DNA of 64,000 nt from Parietichytrium sp. I65-24A (lineage: Eukaryota; Sar; Bigyra; Thraustochytrida; Thraustochytriidae). The stretch covers positions 744,001 through 808,000 of the forward strand of contig BLSF01000003.1 of assembly GCA_012862575.1 (NCBI GenBank), read 5' to 3'. Under the pieces are notes generated by a model, which searched no databases, had not been told where the DNA came from, and saw only the letters and a program-made list of their open reading frames with translations. Made by a program: the position numbers and the translations under genes. Each line of letters opens with the position of its first letter. Position 1 is the first letter of the stretch. Below, piece by piece: positions 1 through 9,024 of the stretch.

Positions 1-365
1 TTTCCTGAACCGGACAATCCGTATGCAAACATGACCACTGCGTTACCCTGCAAGAGATCTTCCATGATTTTGCTACCACACGAATCAAACGCCATCTGCT
101 GGTTGACGAGAAGCATCTCTTCGGCTGCGGCCATGTCTTGTGGGTTAGGCTCGCCTTTTCCATCTGGGCCGGAGATGTGTCGCTGCCATCCGTATGCGCT
201 CCACCATGACCACACGTACGGAAACCTCGTGGTCGCATACTTTGAGTTAAGAACCTCCACTTCACCAGTTTCGTCATCGATCTGAGTCATCTTCACACCG
301 AGCTGTCCTTTGCCGACGAACGGCCTGCATCTCACGCACACCTTAATGGACACACCGTCACTCAT
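1..365 (-). CDS. Kinesin-like protein, N-terminal part (runs off left edge)
   Basis: The reverse strand has an ATG at 363-365 followed by about 121 codons open to the window edge. The protein opens with SDGVSIKVCVRCRPF, the first beta strand of a kinesin motor (I-V-RCRP). Near the edge it reads NAVVMFAYGLSGSGK, the kinesin P-loop (usually AYGQTGSGKT) with LSGSGK in place of QTGSGK. A longer loop than usual separates strand 1 from the P-loop. It should be a microtubule motor ATPase. Only the first third of the motor is visible, so the family and the direction of movement cannot be told. The upstream flank is a CT-rich tract on the plus strand, which is purine-rich on the coding strand, plus a GCGAGGACAC motif. 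Confidence 0.85.
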   Translation of the reverse strand, partial: MSDGVSIKVCVRCRPFVGKGQLGVKMTQIDDETGEVEVLNSKYATTRFPYVWSWWSAYGWQRHISGPDGKGEPNPQDMAAAEEMLLVNQQMAFDSCGSKIMEDLLQGNAVVMFAYGLSGSG

Positions 366-378
366 CTTGCCAGCACTT

Positions 379-508
379 TTCTTGCTCTCTCTCTCTCGCT
401 CTCTCTCCCTCCCTCACCTCCGACCCCTGGCTCCTCTCTCCCTCTTTCCCTCTCTCTTTCCCTCTCTCTTTTCCTTTCTCCTTCTCTCCTTCTCTCCTTC
501 TCTCCCTC
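379..508. repeat. CT-rich low-complexity tract
   Basis: This is an almost uninterrupted C/T run with CTCTCT and CCCTCT blocks. On the kinesin coding strand it is a GA tract 14-143 bp upstream of the ATG. Confidence 0.9.
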
Positions 509-518
509 CCGCCGCCAA

Positions 519-528
519 GTGTCCTCGC
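519..528 (-). promoter_or_regulatory. GCGAGGACAC motif upstream of kinesin
   Basis: This is an exact copy of a 10-mer found five times in the window, always upstream of a gene. It reads GCGAGGACAC on the kinesin sense strand, 153 bp before the ATG. A regulatory role is inferred from recurrence and position only. Confidence 0.5.
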
Positions 529-1080
529 TGAGCGTTTCGCGTGCGCACCTGCCTTTCAAAGCATCGCGTTACGAACGTTGCCGGACGTTTTTTATTTTAT
601 TCTAAGAGTTGTTTACTGTTTATCATGAGTACTTTATCGTCCTAGTCCCCGCATAACGATTGGTTAGCGAACGGCCATAACCGTTGGAGGAGTTCCAGTC
701 GTGGCTAGCGGTGGCGTACGTTGTAGAACTTACCTATGTGGTAGAACCAATGATTCTCAATGGGTTCCCGCGCTGGAACCGGCGTGCTGTCAAAAGAGGA
801 TGGATGTGATTTCTTCCTTTTCTTCTCAGTTGAAAACAGGTGAGAGACGTGCCAAGGGTGCGCGCTGTCATTAGCGAGTACCTGTAAGTGGCGGTAAGAC
901 AGCGCTGCGGTGTTTGGGTGAGACCACGGGGGTCGATAGACTGTAAGGGAAGCGAGAACCGCCTCACGGAAGCCACAGGCAGCGTCTCGACTGCGTTGAG
1001 ATCGCGCGTACACACACGCCAGGTGTACGCGAGTACCTCATTTTTCCGAGAAAGCGGAAAGGACCGAAGGGTGACAAGAC

Positions 1081-1155
1081 AGAGAAAGAGGGAGCAAGCA
1101 AAGCAGACAACCAAAAGAAAGAAAAAAAAAAGAAAAAAGAAAAAAAGAAAGAGAG
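1081..1155 (+). repeat. A/G-rich tract abutting start codon
   Basis: This is a nearly pure purine run (GAAAGAAAAAAA blocks) ending directly at the ATG at 1156. It is probably 5' UTR or core promoter sequence. Confidence 0.7.
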
Positions 1156-2445
1156 ATGGGGCGCTATCGACAAGCATTTGCAAATGCGCTAATTCGTCTA
1201 GCGCAGCGCGCCTCTCTGCTCACTCCTCGCGAGTACACCTCCTCCGGGTGGGTCAACAGGACTGTGCGACCAGTCGTACGCGCGCGCGCGGCGAGCGAGG
1301 CCAGCGAGGCGAGCGCAGTCTCTCGATGGTCAGGAGGGCTGTTGAGGTCGGTGAGAATCGCTTGGGCCGATGGCGCCGCGGGGGAGCGCGCTCTTCGAGG
1401 GAAGAAAAGTGCGAGGGGAGACTCGGGACGCGTGGGGCTGGCGGCGGTGGGCTGGGAGACTGGCGCGCGCGCGAGCAGGGGGCTGGCGAAGGTGGGATGG
1501 CCCGGAATGGGCAGCCGCGAGAGCGCCAGGCACGAGGCGGCTTTGATGGGCCTGGGAGTCGGGCTGGTGGTGGGTAGTATTGGGTTTTGGGCGTGGAATA
1601 GAGACGTGGTGGGCGTCACGGGCCGCGGACGCACGATGGCGCTCAGCAAGGGGCTGGAGGATATGGTCGGCGCGTACCTGTTCCAGCAGATCTTGGAGGA
1701 GGAAGAGGTGGTGTCAAGGTTTGACGCCAGGGACGTGGTGCTCCAAAAGATGTTTTGGAGGATTCTTGAGGCGAACGGAAAGGAGCTCTTGGAGATGTGG
1801 GACTGGGATCTTGCCTTGTGCGAGTCCGGCACTGTGAATGCGTTCACCAGCCTCGGCGGAAAGCTCTGCTTCTACTCCGGACTGTTGCACTACATTGGAG
1901 GCATGCACGTGGAAGGAAAAGTCAAAAGTATACAGGACGGCGTGGCTGCTGTGTTGGCTCACGAGCTCGGGCACGCCGTCGCTCGGCACGTGGCTGAATC
2001 CATGTCTTGGCTCCCGATCCAGATCCCGTTCTTCATGTTTTCTTACAAGTCGCCTCTGATGCAAACCGTTTTTGAGTACTATATCAACTTGCCGTTTTCA
2101 AGGTCGAATGAATACGAGGCAGACAAAATCGGATTAGAACTCATGGCCAAAGCCGGGTATGCGCCAGACATTGCACGCGAGTTTCATCTGGGACTCGATC
2201 ATAGCGCCCCTTACGAGGAGTTTTCCCACACACATCCGATCGGAGCGAACCGCGCCAAACAAATTGAGTCGCTGTTGCCTGGAGCCAGACCCCACTTCCT
2301 AATTTCTGACTCGTGGAGGGACGGAAAAGTGTCGAAAGAATACGTGGACCTCATGCTCGACGAGCTTTCTGACGCAATTGAGCTGATGGATTTGCTTGGG
2401 AAAGACCCCCACATCTCAGCAACTGCCCCGGAATTTGTTTTTTAG
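1156..2445 (+). CDS. M48 family zinc metalloprotease, OMA1-like, mitochondrial
   Basis: This 429-residue protein carries the M48 zinc motif HELGH at residues 269-273. The third-ligand motif NEYEAD lies at 318-323 (ligand probably E319), followed by the SHTHPIGANRAKQ segment typical of OMA1 and related Ste24-like peptidases. The first 60 residues are rich in Arg, Ala and Ser with almost no acidic residues, as in a mitochondrial presequence. One hydrophobic segment at about 131-147 could anchor it in the inner membrane. OMA1 cleaves OPA1-type dynamins and acts in inner-membrane stress responses; that role is carried over from the family. The ATG follows a purine tract directly. No intron is needed. 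The exact OMA1 versus generic M48 assignment is moderately sure. Confidence 0.88.
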   Translation: MGRYRQAFANALIRLAQRASLLTPREYTSSGWVNRTVRPVVRARAASEASEASAVSRWSGGLLRSVRIAWADGAAGERALRGKKSARGDSGRVGLAAVGWETGARASRGLAKVGWPGMGSRESARHEAALMGLGVGLVVGSIGFWAWNRDVVGVTGRGRTMALSKGLEDMVGAYLFQQILEEEEVVSRFDARDVVLQKMFWRILEANGKELLEMWDWDLALCESGTVNAFTSLGGKLCFYSGLLHYIGGMHVEGKVKSIQDGVAAVLAHELGHAVARHVAESMSWLPIQIPFFMFSYKSPLMQTVFEYYINLPFSRSNEYEADKIGLELMAKAGYAPDIAREFHLGLDHSAPYEEFSHTHPIGANRAKQIESLLPGARPHFLISDSWRDGKVSKEYVDLMLDELSDAIELMDLLGKDPHISATAPEFVF

Positions 2446-2648
2446 AATAGTAGGTTGAAGTACCACAAATGTGTCTGTTTTTCTTCTTTCTAGCCTGAGG
2501 CGATCATCTTGATCCTTGCTCTTCAAATCGATTTTTTTTAGGAGTAGGCGGCCGAATAGACAACCTCGCGTTTAAAGCGTGAGGTTTCGGCTGTGAAGCA
2601 CGAGGAGGACTCGGGAGGGAAGGAAAATAAGGAGGGCGAATGAACAAT

Positions 2649-4526
2649 TCAGTTGTCAGCCTGTTTTAGAGTCCAGATCTTAACACAAGAATCCGCCGAG
2701 CAGGACGCGAGCACAGGCAGAGTATCAGCAAGATTAAAATCACAGGCGTAAACGCGCCCAGAGTGGCCGCGAATTTTTTGCACGAGCTCGGACTCGCCAT
2801 TCGAATAGAGTCCGAAAATGTATACACTTGTGGAGGCGCTTCCAGTAGCCAGCAGCGAGGCTGGTCCGTTTTGCGGAATGTCCGTGGTGACGGGGAGCGG
2901 CGGCCCAGAGGTTTTTGGGATACGCGGCGACGGCAGAGTTACAAAATGCGATTCTTGCGTATCCGTGCCACAGAAAAAGGAGCTACGAATAGGCCAGTTT
3001 TTGTTCCTGTGACCGGATAGAGTATATGCGCATGGCCTCGTTCTTGGAGGTGCCGGCTGTGCGGCAAGGTCAGTGTCCACTTGCAGAGCGCCGCTTGGTG
3101 ACTGGTGACTGCCGGGCACTGTTGGGGGTGTGTCCTGACGATGTAAGGAGCTCGCACCAGAGCTACTTGATACCGAAGATGAGCTAGATGAGAGGTTGGA
3201 CGAGGTCGAAGAGGAGCCGGCCAACGGCGTAGAAGTGGTCCGAGAGAGCGCATTGCGGTCATATACCCGCAAGATGTTATCATAACTATTGACGGCCAAC
3301 AGCTTGCGATGTTTGCTCCCGTAGGTGGACGCAATGTGCGTAATCGGCCTTCCAGCCGCTTCATTGAGAAAGGTGAGGTCAGGTATACAAGTGTTCATTC
3401 TCCAGTCGAAGGTCCTTACAACGCCTCTGGAGTCTCCAGTGAGGAGCTGAAAAGGGGATCCGGATGGAATGTGCAACGTATTAATCATCGAGTTTCCTCG
3501 CTGGAGAATGGCTGTTCCTCCGTTTTCCTCGCTATAGACATCTTCGGTCAGAGATCCAGCCGGCTTACCAGTGCGGCAATCAAACTTTAGCACTGAACCT
3601 TTATTGGTTCCGACCCAAAACAAATTCCCGTTTTCTAGCTCCATTTCTGCCGTCTGGGGCAGGCCATCTACCGTGAATGACTGGAGGGACCACCCTCGCA
3701 AATCTGGCCGGCTGGCTTGGGCTCCCTCCTCAAGTTGCTGAGCTTCTAATGCCCTCTCAATCTGCCAGACTTTGACAGTGTGATCGAAACTGGTCGAAAC
3801 CAAGCGTGTGCTATCGGAAGTCCACTTCACGTCTGTAATTAATTGGTTGTGACCGCTGAGAACCAAGGTTGACGTGCCTCCGATGGACGTTTCCTCGTCG
3901 CCGGCAAATCCTTCCACTTGATCCCCCGCCGAGCGCGAGAGCCCCTCCACGAACGGTCTCACAAGGATTTTCTTGTCGAAAGACCCTGACGCGATGAACG
4001 ACCCGCACGGAGACCACTTGCAACAGTACACGGCACCCGAGTGGTCGAAATACTCTGCGCTGCACCTGAAAGATCGTAGGACAGAGGCCTGTCGAGCGCC
4101 GCGCTGGTCTTGTTGATGAAGCAAAAGATCCAAGTCTCTCCCGAGGACCTTGGATGCAGCTCCTTCTTTTGTGAACTCCGGCCCGGGAGAGTGAGGGTCT
4201 AATTTGTCAACGGTGCTCGACAAGAGCTTTAGATCTGCCGCACTGGCTATTCCAGCGACGTTTGCCCCGTCTTGCATGGGAGCCTGTGGCAGCACGTTCG
4301 TTTTGTAGTCATCCGAGGAGGCGCTGGACTGCCTAATGCCATCCACCAGCCGAGACGCAGGCTGCCGTCCTTCGATTTCAAAAGGCCTTGACTTTGCGCG
4401 GAGCAGAAGCCATTGCAGCTGGCTCAGCCTATTCGAAAGCTCGTAGACGGACTTCTTCAACTCGCGATTCTCCTTCTCCAGCGCGTCCACGCGCAGTTTT
4501 AGCTCTGTGTTTTCCGCCGAGTTCAT
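2649..4526 (-). CDS. WD40 beta-propeller protein with N-terminal coiled coil
   Basis: This protein has 625 residues from the ATG at 4524-4526; the frame continues upstream only to a TTG. Residues 5-45 form a heptad-like coiled coil (LRVDALEKENRELKKSVYEL). After a linker, seven WD40-like blades fill about 150-625, including SAEYFDHSGAVYCCKWSPCG, HNQLITDVKWTSDSTRLVS and RGHSGRVYACDF with a final CSADSCVKIW. A Ser/Pro-rich insert at about 430-495 interrupts the later blades. The segment GHRNKNWPIRSSFF is distinctive, but I cannot tie it to a named family. It is probably a scaffold; the coiled coil suggests dimerisation or a partner. It is convergent with the protease gene, with 203 bp between the two stops. 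Confidence 0.85.
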   Translation of the reverse strand: MNSAENTELKLRVDALEKENRELKKSVYELSNRLSQLQWLLLRAKSRPFEIEGRQPASRLVDGIRQSSASSDDYKTNVLPQAPMQDGANVAGIASAADLKLLSSTVDKLDPHSPGPEFTKEGAASKVLGRDLDLLLHQQDQRGARQASVLRSFRCSAEYFDHSGAVYCCKWSPCGSFIASGSFDKKILVRPFVEGLSRSAGDQVEGFAGDEETSIGGTSTLVLSGHNQLITDVKWTSDSTRLVSTSFDHTVKVWQIERALEAQQLEEGAQASRPDLRGWSLQSFTVDGLPQTAEMELENGNLFWVGTNKGSVLKFDCRTGKPAGSLTEDVYSEENGGTAILQRGNSMINTLHIPSGSPFQLLTGDSRGVVRTFDWRMNTCIPDLTFLNEAAGRPITHIASTYGSKHRKLLAVNSYDNILRVYDRNALSRTTSTPLAGSSSTSSNLSSSSSSVSSSSGASSLHRQDTPPTVPGSHQSPSGALQVDTDLAAQPAPPRTRPCAYTLSGHRNKNWPIRSSFFCGTDTQESHFVTLPSPRIPKTSGPPLPVTTDIPQNGPASLLATGSASTSVYIFGLYSNGESELVQKIRGHSGRVYACDFNLADTLPVLASCSADSCVKIWTLKQADN

Positions 4527-5382
4527 CGCCCGGTCGCCCAACTTTTATCGCCGTTTCCAACCACGACAAATTTAATTTAATCTAATCCAATTTAACAACA
4601 CGCCTTCAGCCGCGCCACTTCGCCTTTTCTCGCCTCCCTTCCCCACAGCTGCTCGGGCAACCGCCTTTCGCACTTTTTCGCACTTTTCGCGCGCCAAGAT
4701 GCAAGCCACAAGCCACGAGTCACAGCCCACCAGCGAACGGCGAACGGCGCGCGGACCTCTCGTTGCGGACTTCGCGAGGCGGCCAAGAACTTGGTGTGCC
4801 TAGTGTGTCTGTGTGCGCGACTAAGCAGACGCAGCCTCGGTACTGTGGGTACTCGAGTACTAGCTAGTACTCTGCGAGGACTCTATCGGCAATGTCGAGG
4901 ATTGCTATATGTTGCCTATCGAGCACGTCAATGTAGCAGTGCTCTGCGCCTGATAGGAGACGGAGTAGGAACCGGGGAGATAGAGAAAAAAAGCTTTGAG
5001 ATTTTTGATTGTGATTTCACAGTCAATCAACTTGAAAGGTTGATTGATGAGGATGGACGGAGACACAGGAGACATTTGTTGAAACGGGAAATGAAACTGG
5101 TGACCCTGCAAAAGAGATGAGATGTGTCTCTGTGCTTGTCGTTGTCATTGTGCTCCTTGATAGGTGTCAGTGTCCGCGGACGAATTCGGCGCTGTAATGG
5201 GGGTGATGTTTGCTTCTTGTCGATGAACCGTCGTGGATGGACTCTCTCTTGCTTTCTTGGTATCGATGGTGTTTTACTTTCAGTTCTATGGGTTATAATT
5301 ATTTTGCTCATTGATCTCTCGAACATATCGACGCGTTCGCATTTAAATGTGTGGATACATACAGTTGACTGACTCTGAATCT
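4527..5382. other. Intergenic region between WD40 and VWA genes
   Basis: About 0.85 kb without a convincing gene. A plus-strand open frame at 4791-5120 shows no domain and is probably chance. The stretch 4843-4880 is dense in GTACT/AGTAC words and includes GCGAGGACTC at 4874-4883, one base off the recurrent upstream motif. Confidence 0.6.
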
Positions 5383-7041
5383 TTACTTGCTGCCAGGCAA
5401 AAACCTGCTCAGGCTGTTCAAAGTCGGTTTCTTTGTTCGTGGTTGTGGTTGTGGTGTCGGTGAGGGCACTGGCAAAGCCGCTGGGGCCGAGAAATTCTTG
5501 GAGGCGGCGTACTCCTCGTAGTTGCTCCGCATCTTCTCTTGGGGTTTCGTTCGGAAAGCTGACTTGCTCTTCTTGTCAGCTTTAGAGGATCGCTCGTATC
5601 GGTATTCGTGCACCCTATTTTGCATATGTTTAGAACCGACAGACGCCCACTGAGATGAAGACGCCATGAGCCCCTCGCTTTCTTGCAGATCTTCACAAAG
5701 ATTTTGAAGCACTTCATGCCCGCGCATGTAATTGGACTGCACACTTACTTGCTCCAGTCTTCGGCGGGCCCCCGAGATCACTTCGCGACCTTCTGCGAGG
5801 TTTCCTCTCTCGGCTTGCGCACGTGCGTTGGCCATGGACTCTGCGACCTCGTAGCGGAGGAGCTGGAACTGTACCTCTTCGTTGAGGTCTTCTTTCTTCT
5901 CCTTTTCTGTCAACTCGCCTGGTCGATCGACCGCAACTACCTCGGTGATAGATGCTAGCTCGCCGTGGACGCAATCTGCGAACGACGCAGTCAAAGTCGC
6001 AACCGGTGCAAGTTCACCAGCGACTGTTGAGGCTGTAAGCTTCGGGACCTTGACCTTGATCAGAATATTCTTTTTCTCTCCCTGAAAGATATCGGGGATC
6101 TGCACGTCAAACCCACCATTCGCGGAAGGCGCGTATTTGAACTTTGTCAAAGGCTCGCCAACCAATGACGCACCCCCAGCAGCCTTGATGTTCAAGGAGA
6201 TGGTCTGTGCAACGATGGAAGTGAGCCCTCCAAGGCAGTCCGAAAAAGCCCCAGGTACATTGTCCATGTCCTCGATAAAGTAGTAGCTTCCGTTGCCGGA
6301 CTCCGCGATCTGCTCAAGCAAATCCGAATTGTGGCTCTTGCCATACCCGAAAGTGTAGAGCTTGACATCGCTTCCAGCTTCCTCCAAGTAAGACTTTGTG
6401 AGGTTTACAAGCATCTTCGGTTCAGACACTCCCTCGTTTGCAAAGCCGTCTGTAAGCACCAGAACTGCGCGAGTTCGAGAGCTACTCGTGGAAGGCTCAC
6501 TGAGGTTCTCCGCGACTGGAATAGCTTCACGGTCAGCGGCTTCTTCAGCAATCGTGGCCATCAAAACTGGGGCTGAAGCGGGTGCAGGCGCAGGCGCGGA
6601 CCCACCCGATACGGGTTCAGCTTTCCCGATCATTTGGATGCCGCGAAACAAGCCGCCACTTAGATTCGTGCAGCTTCCAGACGAGACCTTGCTCACCTCC
6701 TTCTCAACAAGGGCCTTTCCGTCAGCATCCATCTTGGTCAAGATGACGGTGTCGTAGACGTCTGAATCGTACGTGACAATCCCAAGTCTGTCGGATGCGC
6801 CTAGCTCCTTTGCCAGGAACTTGCAAGTCTCTTTGCAAAGCTCCAACGGGCCGCCTTGCATACTTCCGCTCTTGTCGAGCACGACAACGATATCCAGTGG
6901 TTGGCGCTTCTGGGCGGAGTCATTCAAGTCTTCAAGTCCTTCAACGACCGCAAGCAACGTCGTTTCTGCTTCCTCGGAGAAGACAAACTTGCTCTGCATG
7001 CACGCGCCGGTCAGCTTAACAACTTGTTGCCGAGTCGCCAT
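5383..7041 (-). CDS. von Willebrand factor A domain protein
   Basis: This is a 552-residue protein starting at the ATG 7039-7041. A VWA domain at about 48-270 shows a complete MIDAS metal site: DKSGS at 56-60, T125 in CTNLSGG and D198 in LTDGFANEG. Hydrophobic strands DIVVVLD and RAVLVLTD flank it. A low-complexity Ala/Pro loop at about 145-160 is inserted. Residues 270-400 look like a beta domain, and a helical Arg/Glu-rich region follows. The end is basic and Pro-rich. There is no signal peptide or membrane segment, so it is probably cytosolic. The layout recalls cytosolic VWA proteins found in protists and plants, sometimes joined to RING fingers, but no RING is present. Function unknown; the intact MIDAS implies metal-dependent ligand binding. 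Confidence 0.88.
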   Translation of the reverse strand: MATRQQVVKLTGACMQSKFVFSEEAETTLLAVVEGLEDLNDSAQKRQPLDIVVVLDKSGSMQGGPLELCKETCKFLAKELGASDRLGIVTYDSDVYDTVILTKMDADGKALVEKEVSKVSSGSCTNLSGGLFRGIQMIGKAEPVSGGSAPAPAPASAPVLMATIAEEAADREAIPVAENLSEPSTSSSRTRAVLVLTDGFANEGVSEPKMLVNLTKSYLEEAGSDVKLYTFGYGKSHNSDLLEQIAESGNGSYYFIEDMDNVPGAFSDCLGGLTSIVAQTISLNIKAAGGASLVGEPLTKFKYAPSANGGFDVQIPDIFQGEKKNILIKVKVPKLTASTVAGELAPVATLTASFADCVHGELASITEVVAVDRPGELTEKEKKEDLNEEVQFQLLRYEVAESMANARAQAERGNLAEGREVISGARRRLEQVSVQSNYMRGHEVLQNLCEDLQESEGLMASSSQWASVGSKHMQNRVHEYRYERSSKADKKSKSAFRTKPQEKMRSNYEEYAASKNFSAPAALPVPSPTPQPQPRTKKPTLNSLSRFLPGSK

Positions 7042-7172
7042 CTTTTCGGCTTGTCGCTTGCTTTGATGCTGCTGTTTTTTTACTTTGGCTTGCCTACTTT
7101 CGCTTCTGCTTCAAAGTTTGCAATCGGCTGCGAGTGTATCTTTCGTTGAATGCCACTCGCGTTCGTTCAGGC

Positions 7173-7268
7173 TTGGTGTCTGTTGAGTTTGGTGTCTGTT
7201 GAGTTTGGTGTCTGTTGAGTTTGGTGTCTGGTGAGTTTGGTGTCTGGTGAGTTTGGTGTCTGGTGAGA
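7173..7268. repeat. Six-copy 16-bp tandem repeat
   Basis: Six uninterrupted copies of TTGGTGTCTGKTGAGT. The first three have T at the variable position and the last three G, so each subtype was amplified as a block. It lies 130 bp upstream of the VWA start codon. Confidence 0.95.
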
Positions 7269-8953
7269 TCAAGATCTGCTCGTTCCACATTTCGGCTCGC
7301 ACGAGGATCGTTCTTGTGACATTCCGGGAGGGCGAAAAGAGCCGTCTTTAGAGTCTTCATGCTTCCACCTAAGTCTTGGTCTAATTCTCCTCCTACTCAT
7401 CCATCCAAGTCTCGCGATCTCCTCAAATTACACTCTTACGGCTCTTACGTGGGAAGCGGGTAAGACAAACGTAAATCGTGGCAACCCAGCATCTCCGTTT
7501 ATCCATCACGATGGGCACTTGGGCCATGTGCTGCAACGCCCAAGAGTGATGCTCCGTAGACTCGGCACTAATACAAGAAGATCTCGCGGCGCGCTTGCAG
7601 CTCACTTGCAAGCTCGAAACAAGTTGCGGCTCACATGAGCGCAGAGTCTTGCTGACCACGTGATTTGGGCCAAATCGTCAAGATTTGGAACTTTTGGACA
7701 ATGCACAACTCCGGGTGCTCTAAATTACCTTCTACGTCTCCGCATACCCCGTGGTCTCGTCTTGGCCGTCATTTCGACTTGCTCAGATGTCTTCGCTCGA
7801 GTCCATTACTTCTAACGCAAAAAGCTATAGACGAGTTGCCGTCCCACATTTCGAACGCTTTGCAATTTGGAACGTTCGAGCACGTTCGAGCGTTCCACCA
7901 TGTTTCCACTCTCGCCCCGTCAAGAGACGCTTCGAGTAACATAAGCCTCAACGTTACTGAAGATGAAGATTTAAATCTTCCGAAACACATAACGACGGGT
8001 ATTAGGTTACTTTCCGGGAACGGTCGGGAACTTGCACGAAGAGGAGACAAATAGAAGCCAAGAACCGGGAACCAGGAACGCGCAACTGTTTGGGTGCAAG
8101 AACCCGTTCCGTCGCCAGCCTGAGTATCGGTTTATTGGGGAATGAATTTGAACATCATGACCATGATCATGATGTAATGATGTTTTGTGCATTGATGTGT
8201 CAGTGAATTAACTCCGTGTAAATACGCCTGAGAAGAAACCGAATTCTGTGAATTGTGAACACAACGTTGAAATTGCTTGTGCAAACGAATGAAATAAAAA
8301 GACCTGGAATAATTCCCTCCATTCTCTCTTCTCTTAATTTTTACGTTCATTGAATTTTTTTTTCAATTGAGAAACAGTGAGCGAGAGTGATTTTCGCACA
8401 ACTCCCCACATTTCCCACCACAGCTCTCCTACCCCCTTCTACCCACTTCGCTAGCCGGAAGTACTGTACGCTCCGCTGAATTAACTGCGAATTCAGTAAG
8501 CCTTAAATGAATCTACTGTCTAGCTAACAGCAATCAAGCTGAACCTGCTCTTAGGGCTCACTGCGATACCTCACTGGACAATCCTACCCGGCTGTGTTAT
8601 TAAACGCTACTACGCTACCCCTCCACCCCAAGCAATAATCCTCGCATACCATATCGCTACTCTAAATATTAATACCCTAGCCAGGCTTACCTAAGCGGAC
8701 CAAAAGAGCTGGAACTAGTATACTATTTACAATACAATACTCTGCCTCAATGATAAGTTATTGAACTAATACTCTATTCACTACGCCGAGGTGCTATCAA
8801 GATACATAGACAGGCGATCAACTCTTATGGAGTCGTATCTGATTTCTATTATGGTCGCTGCAACAATGAACAAGTCTGGAGCGAACAGAGAGGACACTTT
8901 TCGAGTCACTTCCTTCAAGTTGGACAGCGTAGCGGTTACTTGTGCGCACATCT

Positions 8954-8961
8954 GCGAGGAC
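8954..8961 (+). promoter_or_regulatory. GCGAGGAC core motif upstream of IST1
   Basis: This is the 8-bp core of the recurrent upstream motif, in sense orientation 63 bp before the IST1 ATG. It lacks the final AC. Confidence 0.3.
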
Positions 8962-9024
8962 GGAATCATAAATTGGAGGACGGTGCGTAAGAGCGTGTAA
9001 CGGCGGCAAGGGGCGATCGGAAAG

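Larger units (their letters stand above)
366..1155. other. Divergent intergenic region, kinesin / OMA1-like
   Basis: No gene is recognisable here. It holds the pyrimidine tract at 379-508, one GTGTCCTCGC motif at 519-528 and an A/G-rich tract at 1081-1155 that touches the ATG of the protease gene. Short open frames over the tracts are low-complexity artefacts. Confidence 0.7.
7042..9024. other. 2 kb intergenic region, no gene seen
   Basis: It holds the 16-bp tandem array at 7173-7268, a CGTTCGAG-rich inverted stretch near 7869-7896, and an imperfect palindrome with 9-bp arms (ACATCATGA/TCATGATGT) near 8153-8176. From about 8100 on the sequence is AT-richer and has no long frames. A GCGAGGAC motif sits at 8954-8961, before IST1. 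No tRNA-like fold was noticed by eye. Confidence 0.55.

Noticed and set aside
4791-5120. Plus-strand open frame of 109 codons
   Set aside because: No domain, biased Arg/Cys/Leu content, lies over GTACT-rich spacer; consistent with chance.
7869-7896. GGAACGTTCGAGCACGTTCGAGCGTTCC as heat-shock elements
   Set aside because: Spacing of GAA/TTC units is not the regular 5-bp alternation, and no heat-shock gene is near.
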